The notes under the pieces: generated by a model | The model's input: only the letters and a program-made list of their open reading frames with translations | Told to the model about the DNA's origin: nothing | Databases searched by the model: none | Position numbers and translations under genes: made by a program | Shown: positions 1 through 12,846 of the stretch, in pieces | Layout of the letters: each line of letters starts with the position of its first letter | How positions within the stretch are numbered: the stretch's first letter is position 1 | DNA from: Owenia fusiformis | Lineage: Eukaryota; Annelida; Polychaeta; Sabellida; Oweniidae | DNA: 64,000 nucleotides | Reading direction: 5' to 3' | NCBI GenBank assembly: GCA_903813345.2 | Contig: CAIIXF020000003.1 | Coordinates: 7,215,815 to 7,279,814 of the forward strand

Positions 1-252
1 TTCATAAGTTAGCAATTGTAACTATTGCATACAATACATACACTCCCCTTCATAAGTTAGCAATTGTAACTATTGCATACAATACATACACTCCCCTTCA
101 TAAGTTAGCAATTATAACTATTGCATACAACACATACACTCCCCTTCATAAGTTAGCAAATTGTAACTATTGCATACAACACATACACTCCCCTTCATAA
201 GTTAGCAAATTGTAACTATTGCATACAACACATACACTCCCCTTCATAAGTG
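1..252. repeat. 48-49-bp tandem array (5 units)
   Basis: Direct repeats begin at 1, 49, 97, 145, 194 and 243, each starting TTCATAAGTTAGCAA and ending ACACTCCCC. The array runs off the left edge of the window. Each unit carries the motif TACACTCCCCTTCATAAGT, whose reverse complement recurs once per unit in the array at 410-978. The two arrays therefore face each other around a core of about 160 bp. Confidence 0.95.
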
Positions 253-409
253 TCGCAACCATAAATTTTCATTTTTTGTGTCAATGTTTGAAACTTTATT
301 TTGTTTCTCAAGTAGACTACTTCAGAAAATGGAACATTTGATGAATTTTTTTATCCCCAATTTTTGAATTTGATAAGTGATCCAAATGGGGACTTCCTGT
401 TACCAAACT

Positions 410-978
410 TAAAGAGGGGGGTGTACTCTATGACAGATGCTACTACTATGATGAGCATTTAGAGAAGTTTATTTCATACTTATGGAGGGGAGTGTACTCT
501 AAGACAGATGCTACTACTATGATGAGCATTTAGAAAAGTTTATTTCATACTTATGGAGGGGAGTGTACTCTAAGACAGATGCTACTACTATGATGAGCAT
601 TTAGAAAAGTTTATTTCATACTTATGGAGGGGAGTGTACTCTAAGACAGATGCTACTACTATGATGAGCATTTAGAAAAGTTTATTTCATACTTATGGAG
701 GGGAGTGTACTCTAAGACAGATGCTACTACTATGATGAGCATTTAGAAAAGTTTATTTCATACTTATGGAGGGGAGTGTACTCTAAGACAGATGCTACTA
801 CTATGATGAGCATTTAGAAAAGTTTATTTCATACTTATGGAGGGGAGTGTACTCTAAGACAGATGCTACTACTATGATGAGCATTTAGAGAAGTTTATTT
901 CATACTTATGGAGGGGAGTGTACTCTAAGACAGATGCTACTACTATGATGAGCATTTAGAGAAGTTTATTTCATGCAA
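410..978. repeat. 71-bp tandem array (about 8 units)
   Basis: Units with a 71-bp period start at 481, 552, 623, 694, 765, 836 and 907, and a diverged first unit lies at about 410-480. Each unit contains ACTTATGGAGGGGAGTGTA followed by an ACAGATGCTACTACTATGATG segment. Copies are almost identical, so amplification is recent. The shared motif is inverted relative to the 1-252 array. Confidence 0.95.
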
Positions 979-1377
979 CTTAAACATGCTTATCTCACTT
1001 CTTTACTAATTAGAAACATTACATAAATATTTACTAATATTTGTCAGGTTAACCTCTTTAAAAATATAAATCTGAAAATAAAAAGTTATCATTGGTGTTC
1101 TCAGCAAGTTCTAGAGAAACATAAGTGGCAAGTAAGCGTAAAAGATATTTCAAGAAAGTTGTTGTGTTTTTTTCCACTTAGATTATGTCTTGTAAATTGG
1201 CTTTTAGCATTTAGAGTGTAGCATAAACGTAAAAAAACATAAAGTAACAAATAATGAATTCAAAGATGGGACTATATTGATAATTGATGTAAACACAAGT
1301 TTTCAATTTATTTGAGAATTTGTTAATTGAATTGTTAATTGACTCCACATGGAGAGATTAAATCACTGGCCTATACC

Positions 1378-1612
1378 GGTATATTGTAGTTTATCAAATA
1401 TATATTGTAGTTTGACCAAATATATATTGTAGTTTTAGCATATATTTTTTATAGTTTTACCAAATATATATTGTAGTTTTACCAAATATATATTGTAGTT
1501 TTACCAAATATATATTGTAGTTTTTCCAAATACATATTGTAATTTTAGCATATATTTATTGTAGTTTTACCAAATATATATTGTAGTTTTACCAAATATG
1601 TATTGTTGTTTT
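1378..1612. repeat. 22-bp AT-rich tandem array
   Basis: About ten imperfect copies of a 22-bp unit, TATATTGTAGTTTTACCAAA plus TA. No coding potential. Confidence 0.8.
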
Positions 1613-3714
1613 ACCAAAGAAAATTGATTTTTAAAGGAGGATATCAGACTTTTATATGTATATAAACATTATATGCACCTTTATTTGGTTGGTCATTTTT
1701 GATGCTCCAACAAAAGTAAAATTGTAAATGACTTTAAAGTTATACATAAATGTGTCCTAGAAGTATGAAATGTGGTTGCCAGCTTATCGTAGTCTATAAA
1801 AATATGTTTCCTGTAATAGATATTAAGTGGTTAGATTGAGGGCAAGAGAGCATCGTTTATTTTCTAACAATACATATTTCGAGAGAGATTGTTTTCTTTA
1901 GCACATGTGCACCTTGGGAGAGACACAGTGGAAATGTTTTGTTCACAGTGGTCAAAAAATTAAAGACATTAGAGATTAAGTGGTGGTGAAAGAAATTTGA
2001 GTTTAAGTGGTCAAGGAAATAAATCATTGTTTTCCAAACAAATCATGTTTTCCCAGATAGTGCAATGTGAGAATGCTTAAGCACAATGGACAACAACATT
2101 TCGAAAGAACAAAATAACATTTTTGGAAAAGTTATGTCTTAATTTTTCCTCTTTGATATTTTAAAACATTTTTTTATAAATGTAGCTGTTAATGCTGTTG
2201 CCCAACTACCCAAACCTGTAATCTTTTTTCTAATTGTTCTTTGTGAAGTTAATAAATTCATACAAAAAAACTCTTTATGCAATGAACATTGGTTCGTCTA
2301 TTCAACTACTTTGTTTAGCTAAATAAATATAACTCCAAAAGTCTAATATTTTTTAAAACTGCCACTTACCATTCAGCTGATCGCGAAATATATGATATTT
2401 CAGAAGCTTTCGATTTTAATTGAAAAAGAATCCAATTAAGTTTCAGATCTCCTAATTCTTCTTTTAGTATCTTCTCTAGTTTTATCTACTGTTGGATCTC
2501 GCTCGTTATTTCAAGATAATGAATATGAATGTCTAGGTTACCAGTGTTGTTGCCGTTTTAGCAGACATTAGTAAATAACTTTATGGTTCATTTAATGTAT
2601 AGAGAAGTTGTAAAAAATTTGCTTTACGAGGAACATCCTGGATTGTTAAGCTATTTTCGTTTATTTTGAGTGCAGATCGTGAGCTGGAAATTCACCAGAT
2701 TTTTCTCAGGTAATTTATTAATGAGGCCTTTGTAACGCAATTCATCTTTTGAGAAAAATGTCAGACATTCCACTCATTTCTTATGTATTATAATGTATAT
2801 TTCATTCTTTCTTTATTTCATTCTTCGTAATTTGCTATGTATTTTCAGATTACACTGGCTATGAATATGATATTTTATCATTATACGATGCAATCAATGT
2901 ATTTCAGGGTCGTTCATAGTTATGCACAATTTGTTTCTAGGTTTATGTGTTTGTGTACTTTTTAGTGGTTGGGCATACTTACAATTGAGGTAATTTCATT
3001 CATAATTATTTAGAATTCGTTGATTTATTATGAGTTCAAACGTTACCACTTATCATTATCATTACTTCTTAAATACCATTTGTTGTATATGTTTTAAAAT
3101 AACATTAAGATGTCTAAATGAGTTACTGTTTTTTCTGTAAGTCAATATCTCTAATATAGAATACTAATTCATCAAATCAAACATACGTGGGAAAATAGTC
3201 AGAATTCTGACATTCAACTTCAAAGGCGTTCTGCACTTATAACATGTTCTGAGTAAACAATATAGTATTTACATCATGAATAGTTCATGAATGTGAAGCA
3301 TAGCTTTTTAACATTATGTTTCTCATATCATTTTGTTTTTTTTTATGTGATAGAATATGTTTCAGGGGTTCATTTAATCATTTTAAGTATTACAGGCTTA
3401 ATTACCATGACTTATACAATAGGGTCGACAATACAATAAATACATTGTAATGCTATTTCCATTTGGTTAATGGGTCAAGATTGAGTATTTTGGCTATTAT
3501 TTTTCTTTTGGAGCATTTTTATTAATTTAGCATGTGTTGCAATCATTTGTTTTCTCATTGCAAATAATTCTTCATGTTTTTTTTTATTTGGAAAGCAATT
3601 TTAGTCAATTTATATAAGGTGCAGAGTTCTCATTTTCCCAGTCCTGAATAAAATTGGTCAGAGAGGCTTATTTTCATGTTTTTGTCATGTTCAAGTAGTT
3701 CTGAATATATAATT
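1613..3714. other. Gene-free AT-rich DNA
   Basis: No long reading frame, splice-flanked exon or RNA gene was recognised. The sequence is low-complexity AT-rich DNA. Confidence 0.5.
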
Positions 3715-3868
3715 AGGCACAAGCCTCTTCAATATCTCAACTGGGCGCAAGGCTCTTTCACAATCTTACCTGGGTGCAAGCCTTTTTTCCAAATTTTTAA
3801 GTGGGTACAAGCCTCTTTTCAAAATATCAACTGGGTGCAAGGCTCTCCAAAATCTTAAGTGTGTGCTG
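3715..3868. repeat. About 30-bp tandem repeat derived from a MITE segment
   Basis: Four to five imperfect copies of a CTGGGTGCAAGCCTCTTTT-like unit. The unit resembles the reverse complement of an internal part of the dispersed CAGTGATCTCC repeat at 6439 and 58579 (a GTGGGTGCAAGCCT stretch followed by TTTTCAAAAT). The array probably grew from a fragment of that element. Confidence 0.6.
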
Positions 3869-6438
3869 GGAATTTATCTGGCTTTTTAATGATGCCTGAT
3901 CACTTGGAAGACCTTTTTCCATGAGACTTGCACTTTTACAAAAATTAAGTGATATATTTCTTTGATAATCTAAGTGCTGTACCAGAATCACTGATTGTAA
4001 ATTCTCTCATTGCATGTTAGTATATGTACATAAAATGAAACTTACAGAAATTAATACAGCGACACTGCAATAATAATTCTAATTCTCAAGAATGATTATT
4101 GAATTTAAGTAATTTAGCTGCATTACAACATAAGTAAAGACATTCAATTAGTAATTTATCAGTGTAACACATTTTACTGATAGGTTTACTAAAACTGTTA
4201 GATTATAGGCATAATCTCACACAACTGCTTTATCAAATTAATAAATGTTCAACTGAAGTAAAACTGCGTTAGGGTAGTTATAATAACTGCTATCGGATTA
4301 GTTGCGGCTTGTTAAAGACTTTCTAAAGACTCATTTAAAGACTGGAGAAATTTTTGAAATGCCATCCTCTCTCACCAGTTTTATTTTCAAACTTTATACC
4401 TTGGATATCCAAGAGATGAAAGTACTGTTGTGTTGAAATGATTTTAAGTCTTTTTGGTAATTGTCATTTTGGAAATGACAATTGTTGAAATGACTATTAT
4501 TGATGCAATATTTGAAGGTTTTGCCTATGTTTATAAATTTTTGCAAAGTTTGGAATAAACTTAAAATAATTGGGCGATACCAGTTAAAAGGTTATGCATT
4601 ATTCAATTAATATATAAGTTCAACAACTTGATGTGTACACTTTTCTGAGCAAATATTAGGATTAACATCTGTATTTGGAATTAATTTTGTGTTAAAAACC
4701 TCCAACATTGCTTTGAAAAGTGTATTTTTATTTGGAATTTTACGAGAACAATATAATCCTATTTTATGTTGACATTCATCCAGATATTGAATCTAACAGA
4801 TTACATGTAGCTGCCTTTAAGGCCTTTAAGAAAATGGTATATGGTAAGATAGATTGGATTTTATGGTGCTGCCATTGATGAGGGTCTTTAAGTTAGTTAT
4901 TTACACTATCAAGCATTTATCAACATGTACATTATATGTGATGGTAGGGAACATTATATTGTCAAAGTAAAACTCAAATCGTAACTTTAAATACATGTGT
5001 ATATCCCTGCGGTCCCTCAGGAAATACACATATTTCCCTTGGGATAAACCTTGTATCCAAAATCCAAAACCTCCCAGCACATAGCCCCTATGTATGTACC
5101 ACTGTTTTAAAAGTCATTCCAATAAATAAATCAATAAGAAATAAATGAATAAAAACATTTTCATTTTGTGTCACATCTAGGGCTGATTTGTTATATAACA
5201 AATAGAACTAATGGTGCTTTGTATTATTTATTTATTAATACTAAAAATGCACATTTTATCCATTCAATACAAAGCAAGTTCTTTTGATCTATTATACAGT
5301 CTACCTTACTATTAATTGCAATGAGGAAGTTACGTTATCGTTAACATTAGCATCACGTTTTCGTATAAATCTTTGATGATGAAGCAAATGGTATAGTGCT
5401 TTGATTTATTTGAAGTTAGATTGTTATTTATACACCGCCTTCCTCGTAACATTCCATTCCTTTAATTTTCTAAATTGCTGTTTGTTTGTTCTGGGCTAAT
5501 ATATGAGCGTTTGGTATCATTCGTCTATGTGTTATGTAATACAGACTGCATACCTTGGCTACCATGTTAGAACATCTTTACTTGCTAATTCTGACCTGCT
5601 TCAGTAATTCAGTGAGTTGAGAATGTTATACCTCTTCAATTGCACATTTATTAAGATTATTTTGTCTTTTGGGATTGAACCCCTTGAATAGTAATTTAGA
5701 ATTTTTCAGAAATATAGATTTTTTTGTAATTTAGTTATTTTAGTAATTTAGCAATTTTTAGTAATTTAGTAATTTTTTAGTAATTTAGTAATTGATTAAG
5801 CTTAACAATGAAATTTGTTCAGTTTACACGAAATATGTATTTAAATGTGTAATGTTCAGAAATATTACCAAACGAATATCAAATATTGTATATTAAGATG
5901 GAAATATGGCAAAAGCAAGCTAAAAATGAGAAATGCTCTGATATTCAAAAGGTAAAACATAATCAACTTTATTTGTTATTCCCGATGGATTTATTTTCAC
6001 CAGTTGTGCTTTTTGCGGAAATTTGCCTTATCAGAAGTTTGTGATTAATGGCGGTCCCAATACGAATAAAACCTGGCTAGAAATCATTACTCCTCAATTG
6101 AAATCTACATTTTATAGGTTAGTTACATCATAAATGGTCATACATCATACATATCCAGATAATCCCATTTGAGTTACGCTGACATCGAGTAAGATATGAA
6201 TCAGAACGAAAATTATCACTCAAAAAAGAAAAATGTAATTTCCCCCGGGAGCCATATTTTTGGTCTAATCATGCAATTTATAAGGAAATATATTCGATGC
6301 AGGTAGCCGTGTACAAACAGTATTTCATTAACGAATATTATGCTGAGATATTATCTGAATGATTGAATGACATCAGTTGTTGAACGTATAGCATTCAACA
6401 GTGAAATTAATTTCAGTTTGGTTAAGTTGTATTTGACT
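3869..6438. other. Gene-free AT-rich DNA
   Basis: Nothing convincing is coded here. Small local structures include a hairpin AATTGTCATTT/AAATGACAATT near 4456 and a run of TAGTAATT repeats near 5740-5790. Confidence 0.5.
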
Positions 6439-6560
6439 CAGTGATCTCCCCAGCATTAAAGCAAGTGGGCGCAGCAACCACTTGAGATTTTGAAAATAGG
6501 CTTGCACCCACCTGAAAAACCATTTGCACCTACTTGAAAATCAGGAAAATCATAATGTCG
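6439..6560 (+). mobile_element. CAGTGATCTCC dispersed repeat, partial copy
   Basis: Begins CAGTGATCTCCCCAGCATTA and matches the fuller copy at 58579-58782 over about 110 bp. A CAGTG start is typical of hAT-type termini, but no right end was found here, so the assignment is tentative. Confidence 0.5.
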
Positions 6561-7440
6561 AAAATGACGAGGTATTTATTAAAACATGTTTTATTCTGTG
6601 GTATTTGCTGACTCCATGGAGTTTCTGTTTTCAAGTATATTTTGGTGACTAGTGAACATCAGTGCACACTACAACACAGTATGGTACCCGACACATAAAA
6701 TATACTTTTTGTCCTACACTTAGTCACTTAATGTATAATAACATTAAAAAATAAATTTGATATCTATTTGGAAAATGAATAAACAAGGAATTTGCCACGA
6801 AATTCTCCGGAAAACCAATATGCGGAGGATATTGTGACAATATGCTCTGCTTGTTGATTTTAACCTTTTGACTACCTGGAATGACGAGATTTCTCGTCAC
6901 CTCAGAAATGACAGTGAAACCCAGAGTGATGAGAAAAACCGTCACAAAATTTTTCAGTAAAATTTACACGAAAATTGTTTTAAAATGTGTAGAAATGATC
7001 TCTCAGCAGACTAATATAATTTTACTAAGTTGAGCATCTAAAGTTGTATGGTATGTAGTTAAATGTCAAAAGGTCGCAAAAATGAAAAATTCTCTGCTAC
7101 ATGTAGCTTAAATCTACAATTACTTCCATAGTACTATTTGATCAGATATCTAATATTCAGAAATTAAAATATGGATTACAACAGAATTAAACATTTTACT
7201 TCCTCTTAGGAATCCCCATGTTTGTGACGTTCCCTACTGTTCCTTTTTGGTGAAATTAATTGATAGTAACAAGGAAACATCAACTCACAGCATGTTTACT
7301 TAAGATACCTCTAAAACAGATTATGTACAGTAGTATTACAATACCACTAGCTAAATATTTTCTTCGGAGTACACACATTAATACAGTAACACAGATTGTC
7401 TGATGTAAATGAATCAATTTTTGATGTTCACATTTTCATG
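6561..7440. other. Gene-free stretch downstream of the sulfotransferase
   Basis: No gene recognised. It contains a perfect 16-bp palindrome, GACGAGATTTCTCGTC, near 6883-6898. The part next to 7441 is presumably 3' untranslated sequence of the minus-strand gene. No single polyadenylation site could be fixed. Confidence 0.4.
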
Positions 7441-8640
7441 TTATTGCCCATATCTGCCAGGAGGATATCTACAGGTTCTATTAGCCTTTTTAAGATCATA
7501 AACTCCATTCAAAGTCATCTTTCTCCTGAAATAATTATCAGCATAATATATGTTTTGCATCTTTTGTTCATGTTTTCTTTTTCCTAAATCTTCTTCATTA
7601 TTATTCTTCTGTAATGATTTAGCTTCATTTAGTTCTTCCATTTTTGAAGCCATGTTGTGACGGCCAAATTTGTTGATCTTTTCCCATAGAGTTTTGTTAA
7701 AATGATTGTATATCATTGAGTCGGCTAAGTTCCATTGGATGAGGTTCTCATATTCATTAGGAGTTAATATTGGCTTGGATTTGTTAAGGTTCCTTACATT
7801 GTTGCTTTTGAGAATGACTACATCTTCGATTGTTAAATCTGACAATTCAGTCAACAAGATCAGACTTTCCTCCAAATACTCAACGACCATCACAATATCA
7901 AACTCTTTTTCAATCTCGTTGATTTTTTCTTCTATCACTGTGATGTTATATTGCAACGCTCGTCTGATTCCAAAACATTCTGCAATTGGGTTACTTGGAG
8001 GCATGTGATGTATAAGTTCAAGATGCGGCATAGTTTTAACATTATCTAGAAAATATTTGAATTTATTAGGTGGTTTAAGATATTTTCTATAGGTGTTTTC
8101 CATGCTATAAAAGTTAAAATATGAATAGAAGTGTGAAAATGGTTCCCGGATTGATGCGACAAATACACTCCCTGGGGCCATAACTTGTTTGATTTTTGAA
8201 CTGTATTTAACGTGCTCATTTAGATGTTCCCAATATCTGAATAAATCCTTCCTCAGAGGGATTAAATGTTCTGGTTCAAATGGTTCGGGCCACCCTACCA
8301 AGTGTCTCTCGTCGCCATTATTACTACAGGGCATTCCAACAATTTGGTTGTGTTTATCAGCATATTTGTTAAACATAATTTGAAGTGTATTGCTTGCTGC
8401 TTTGTTAACTTTGAGATAAAATATCCCTTTCATCTGATCATGATGCGATAAATTCTTCTTCATCCATTCTTGTAGAATGCCCCGATGTTTGTTTTTATCC
8501 AGTTTTTTCTCATTCTGTTCTTCAAGTTCCTTTATTTTCTTATCAGTCTGTGTGATGTATGAACTCAGATATACATACAGGTATAAGATGAAGGAAAGCA
8601 AAATTCCCAATGCGACAATTTTGACTTTCTTCAAATTCAT
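7441..8640 (-). CDS. Galactose-3-O-sulfotransferase-like protein (GAL3ST family)
   Basis: A 399-residue type II membrane protein in one uninterrupted coding exon. By family it transfers sulfate from PAPS to the 3-hydroxyl of galactose on glycolipids or glycoproteins in the Golgi. Residues 1-6 form a short basic cytosolic tail, about 7-28 a hydrophobic anchor, and 35-60 a charged stem that may be coiled. The 5'-phosphosulfate-binding segment is at 76-96 (LKVNKAASNTLQIMF, then a YADKHN motif typical of the family). The 3'-phosphate-binding segment is at 159-178 (VFVASIREPFSHFYSYF). A conserved FDIVMVVEYLEESLILL block lies at 247-263 and YNHFNKTLWEKI at 311-322. The length matches the family. 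An in-frame TGA lies 24 bases upstream of the ATG, so this start is secure. Family assignment is confident; the acceptor sugar and the GAL3ST1-4 orthologue are not determined. Confidence 0.88.
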   Translation of the reverse strand: MNLKKVKIVALGILLSFILYLYVYLSSYITQTDKKIKELEEQNEKKLDKNKHRGILQEWMKKNLSHHDQMKGIFYLKVNKAASNTLQIMFNKYADKHNQIVGMPCSNNGDERHLVGWPEPFEPEHLIPLRKDLFRYWEHLNEHVKYSSKIKQVMAPGSVFVASIREPFSHFYSYFNFYSMENTYRKYLKPPNKFKYFLDNVKTMPHLELIHHMPPSNPIAECFGIRRALQYNITVIEEKINEIEKEFDIVMVVEYLEESLILLTELSDLTIEDVVILKSNNVRNLNKSKPILTPNEYENLIQWNLADSMIYNHFNKTLWEKINKFGRHNMASKMEELNEAKSLQKNNNEEDLGKRKHEQKMQNIYYADNYFRRKMTLNGVYDLKKANRTCRYPPGRYGQ

Positions 8641-9517
8641 TCCTGCTCTACCAGTTTTTTGTCAGTAAATTTAAAAGCTTAAAGTGATTCACTTATCTGT
8701 CTGCTGATCAACAAATTGTCAAAATATTCTAAAGCCATATACCAGTGTATTGGTCGTTCGGGTTGCACTTAAATTCGAATGCCTATTATATAAAGAGCAT
8801 TATAATAAATGCAATAGGATTAAACTGAATATCTTTAGAAATCGCAACAAAGAATCATATATCCTTGTTTAAACTATAATGAAATTTTTACTTTCCACTT
8901 TTCTTCTCCATCTCTTTTATTATGTTAAGTTATTTTCACATTATTATACAATTAACAGTGTTCACTTTATCCTTTTGAAATATGTTTAAGAATGAAACTT
9001 AAGATTAATGTAATATTGATATGTAATTATATGAATAGAGGTTATTTAATGGGAGGGAAGAAATATGAACTTTATTTTGAGGTAGAATATGATTGTGACA
9101 TTAAATGATATCATTTAATTTAACAAATGACATTTACAACTTTTATTAACAAGTTTTAAAATAGAAATAATTTATAATACTAAAATGGATCATAATATGC
9201 CTCATGAAGTCTCATGAAATTTTCTGATAATTCTGATACGGTATCTGATACAGGATTTTGGCTGATATTGGATCTAATACGGGATCTGATATAGGATTTT
9301 GGCTGATACAGGATTTTTCGAATATCAGTTTTATTTCCAGTTTATTTCCCAGGGAAAACATGTTATTATGGAATAAATGGTCATTCAACTAGTCAGTACA
9401 ATTAACTGTAGAATTAACTGATCAAGTAATTGAATGAGCATAGGAGAGGTTAGTTCTAAGATAAACCTTTAAACAGTAAAGACAATTTTAAAGGTGACCA
9501 ACATAGCCAAGCATGTA
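8641..9517. other. Upstream region of the sulfotransferase, AT-rich
   Basis: No second gene is seen. Any 5' untranslated exon and promoter of the minus-strand sulfotransferase should lie here, but no core element was recognisable. At 9236-9318 there is a short imperfect repeat built on CTGATACAGGATTTTGG. Confidence 0.4.
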
Positions 9518-9888
9518 CAGTAAAACCTGTATCTCTGAACACATCTCTAATTACAAACACCTCACTAATTACGAACATCTCTCTAATTATGAACACCCCT
9601 CTAATTACGAACACCTCTCTAATTACAAATACTTCTCGAATTATGAACACCTCTCTAATTACGAATACCTCTCTTATTAGGAACACCTCTCCACTAATGA
9701 ACAACTTTCTAATTACAAACACCTCTCTAATTATGAACACCTTTCTAATTGCAAACACCTCTATGTGAACATTTTTGCCCTGTCCCTAATTTTGTATACT
9801 CCCATTGACAATCTTATAAATGTGAACACCTGCTAAGCCATAGACTTGAGGATTCCAAAATTGTGTTCGTATTAGACAGGTTTTACTG
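9518..9888. mobile_element. CAGTAAAACCTGT-ended MITE, TA-flanked
   Basis: Begins CAGTAAAACCTGT and ends ACAGGTTTTACTG, with TA on both sides. This is the signature of a Tc1/mariner/pogo-type non-autonomous element. Inside, at 9543-9763, an 18-bp unit (CACCTCTCTAATTACGAA) has expanded to about 12 imperfect copies. It encodes no transposase. Confidence 0.75.
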
Positions 9889-10718
9889 TACATAGTACAG
9901 CTCATGTCCAGTTCAGTTTCAATCCATTAAGATAGAATAATATACAATGATATTGAATGTATACCTTTGGCCATCCTCTCAAGCTACTTTACCTTATGAA
10001 CAAACTTCCTTGCATTATCAACTTAATTAATAAATATTATTCATTAAAGACAAAAGATTAGTGTCTTGAAATGGATTTCTTTGATTTTCGCCCACACATA
10101 TAACAGAGACTTGCGCTCGTTCATATTTCAATAAACTCTAGAGTTTAAACAATAATACGATTTACTGTAAAGCAGCTTGCGTAAACCAGGTTAATTACCA
10201 ATCATTAGTTACCTGTAATTACCTGTCACCTTTCTAGGTGGGAAATAACAAGAAACTTATTTTTTAAACATCCTCCTGGTGAACAGAATTCTAGGAAAGT
10301 TCTCAAAGGTATTTGAATAATGTAAACAAAGGCCAGAATCAAGGATGTATATATTTGCAGACTAATTAAGTGAAAGGTAACCCTTTTCAATTATTTGAGG
10401 TAATGTACTATGCTCTGACATTCAAAAGAGAGCTTCATCTACACTCTGAGTAAGAGTATTCCATTGATCTTGCCTTAACCAATCAGAATACTGAGAATAT
10501 GGTCAATGAAAATCAAGCTAATCAATCAAAATATATTACTACTGACTTTTATGCTTTCATAAGTACCTTGCATTCATTTTATAATGAAAATCTCATTCAG
10601 TATCACCACAGCTACTTTTTGGATTTATTTAGATTCTAAATGCATCAAAATTGAATATTTATTTCTTGTATTTAGAACGTTATTTACATTCAGTCTTTAC
10701 ATTCTTTTCATAAGGATA

Positions 10719-10879
10719 CAGTTAAACCTGTCTAAGTTGAACACCTTTGGTACCTCTAAAAAGTGTTCCACTTTGGATGTGTTCCACTTACAGAGGTTCA
10801 TTTATCATTAAGTCAGTTAGTCTTTGAACTCTGAAAAGTGTTCAACTAACAGAGGTGTTCCACATTACAGGTTTCACTG
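10719..10879. mobile_element. CAGTAAAACCTGT-family MITE, short copy
   Basis: Begins CAGTTAAACCTGTCTAA after TA and ends ACAGGTTTCACTG. It belongs to the sub-type with GTGTTCCACTT internal motifs, at about 160 bp with no tandem expansion. Confidence 0.7.
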
Positions 10880-11812
10880 TTTCCTTTTACTATACTTCTA
10901 CTTCATTTTGCGCTTTTCAATATTGGTGGATTCGCTGTTTTTACATTTGGTGGCTACTATATTTACCAGACTTTTTGTGAAATTTTTGTGACATTGACAC
11001 AATTTTGTGTATTATCCGCCAAATTGAAATGGACACCAAATTAAGTACTGATAGAACTAATTTACATGGTACTAAATTTACTGGGGAATTTGGGGGCTAC
11101 TTAATTTGGTGGATTTTAACAATTTTGCAGATCTACCAAATTAAAACAGCCACCAAATTAAATAGAAGTACAGTATGTTTGAGATGTTTTGAAATACATT
11201 AACAGGTACCATGGCTGCTTTTGTTTACCTTTGGTGATTGATATGGCAACTTGGCACTTTGTAAAGAATAAACTTTTCCACCTACACCATAAGCATAATA
11301 TACTGGGAATTACTGATATGGTTTCCAAGAAGAGCACTCTAACTGTAATTCTCAGAAGAGCAGTTGGTATCTATCCCTTGTATTCATTTAGAGTCAGCTT
11401 TTTAAACTTTTTTTAATTTAAGAGAAACTTTTGAACTTGCCTGTTCAACTATAGCTTGTTCACAAAAGGAGGATGATTTTCCTCCTAAGTCACTGTCTAC
11501 CCAGTAGTGGCCAATATTTTAAACATTATTTAGATTTGTTTCTTTTTGTTGGTTGATTGGTCTCAACCTGATTGGTCTGAATTAATTTATGACCTGGACT
11601 TTGACAGCGACCAGAAGTATTCAGAGGTTGCTTTAGAACTGACTTCTGTGCTCAGGGTACTAAGAAGAGCATATTAACTGTAAAACACGAGAGAGCAGTT
11701 TGTATCTCAGTCTTGAAAGACTTGATGCTGTGTTACGTTTTAAGCATTTGCATGATTGTGACGCCATCATTAGAGTATATCGACAAAAATACTCCCTGTT
11801 CGTTGGTCTATA

Positions 11813-11926
11813 CAGTAAAATCTTTCTAATGACAGGGGTTCACATTTTGAGGCTTTTTAACATGGAAGTCTGTGGCAGATTAAAAGATGGGACTAAAAAG
11901 TGTTCACATTGCAGGGGTTTCATTGA
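11813..11926. mobile_element. CAGTAAAACCTGT-family MITE, degenerate copy
   Basis: The left end CAGTAAAATCTTTCTAA follows TA. The internal text (GGGGTTCACATTTTGAGGC, TTTTTAACATGGAAG) matches the copies at 17666 and 26508. The right end is decayed. Confidence 0.55.
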
Positions 11927-12393
11927 GAAAGAGTCAAAGGCATTCTGGTCAAATTCAGATGGTGCTAGCATTTTGAGCTGATTAACCCTAATTCAAACAT
12001 GACCGTGCACTATTTGAATTTCTAAACAAATCAGAATACCGCATAGTCAATAATGAACATTCATTATTTCTCCATAGATGCATGACCGTGCTCTATTCAA
12101 TCTGCTTCTAGGAATCTATGTAGATGTATTGTGTTGTATTATGACGTCACACATGGGAATGGCGAAAAGAACGGCAAGTTTGGTTATTTCATTGACCTAA
12201 ATCCCCAATTCACTGAAGGTTTTCTTATGTTTGAATCACAATAAATAATGATAGGCCATTTATTCCTTAAGTATAGAATACTCGTTGGACAGAATGTCAG
12301 TACAAATGCACTCACCTTCGGTTCATGCTTTGACGACATTCTGTCCAACTCGTGCTGAATTTCACCATATTGAATGGCCTGTCATTATTTATT

Positions 12394-12804
12394 CCAGCCA
12401 GGGTGCATTTTCGGAATTTTTCTGCATTCCTCAATTGAGTCACATGTTGTTGTTGTTTTTTAGAAATCACTCCTTCCCCAGATTGTCTACATCTTCCAGT
12501 TTTGCACAAAGAGTGCACGTATGTTCCAAGAAAAGACTGGTGAGAAGATTTGTTTTGTAAAATGAATAAAAAAGAGAAAATTCAATGAAAAAAAATTCAG
12601 AAAATTTTCGAATTTTTCACTGAATTTTCTTTTTTTATACATTTCATCAAAACATTTTTCTTCTCATTCTTTTCTAAGTACATTGATATACTTGTTTTGC
12701 AAAAGTGAGAGATGTAGACATTGTGGGGAAGGAGTGATTCAAATTTGAAAAATAACATGTGACTCAATTGAGGGTTGCAGCAAAACTCTGAACATGCACC
12801 CTGA
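12394..12804. mobile_element. Foldback element, about 410 bp
   Basis: Two long inverted arms run from AGGGTGCATTTTC (12400) inward and from the complementary GAACATGCACCCTG (12790-12803) inward. The arms share CTCAATTGAGTCACATGTT and ATCACTCCTTCCCCA and meet in an AT-rich loop near 12600. Immediately left, 12281-12356 forms another hairpin (TTGGACAGAATGTC facing GACATTCTGTCCAA). CCTTAAGTATAGAAT occurs at both 12265 and 12803. The short reading frames here are by-products. Confidence 0.7.
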
Positions 12805-12846
12805 CCTTAAGTATAGAATGGTACGTCTTACTTTGACTCGAATTTA

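Larger units (their letters stand above)
9889..12240. other. Gene-free DNA with MITE fragments
   Basis: No exon-like sequence with conserved content was seen. Apart from the MITE copies at 10719 and 11813 it is unremarkable AT-rich DNA. Confidence 0.45.

Noticed and set aside
6859-7075. piggyBac-like element suggested by TTAACCTTTTGAC and the palindrome GACGAGATTTCTCGTC
   Set aside because: The right-hand GTCAAAAGG is not followed by TTAA and the inverted ends do not match well.
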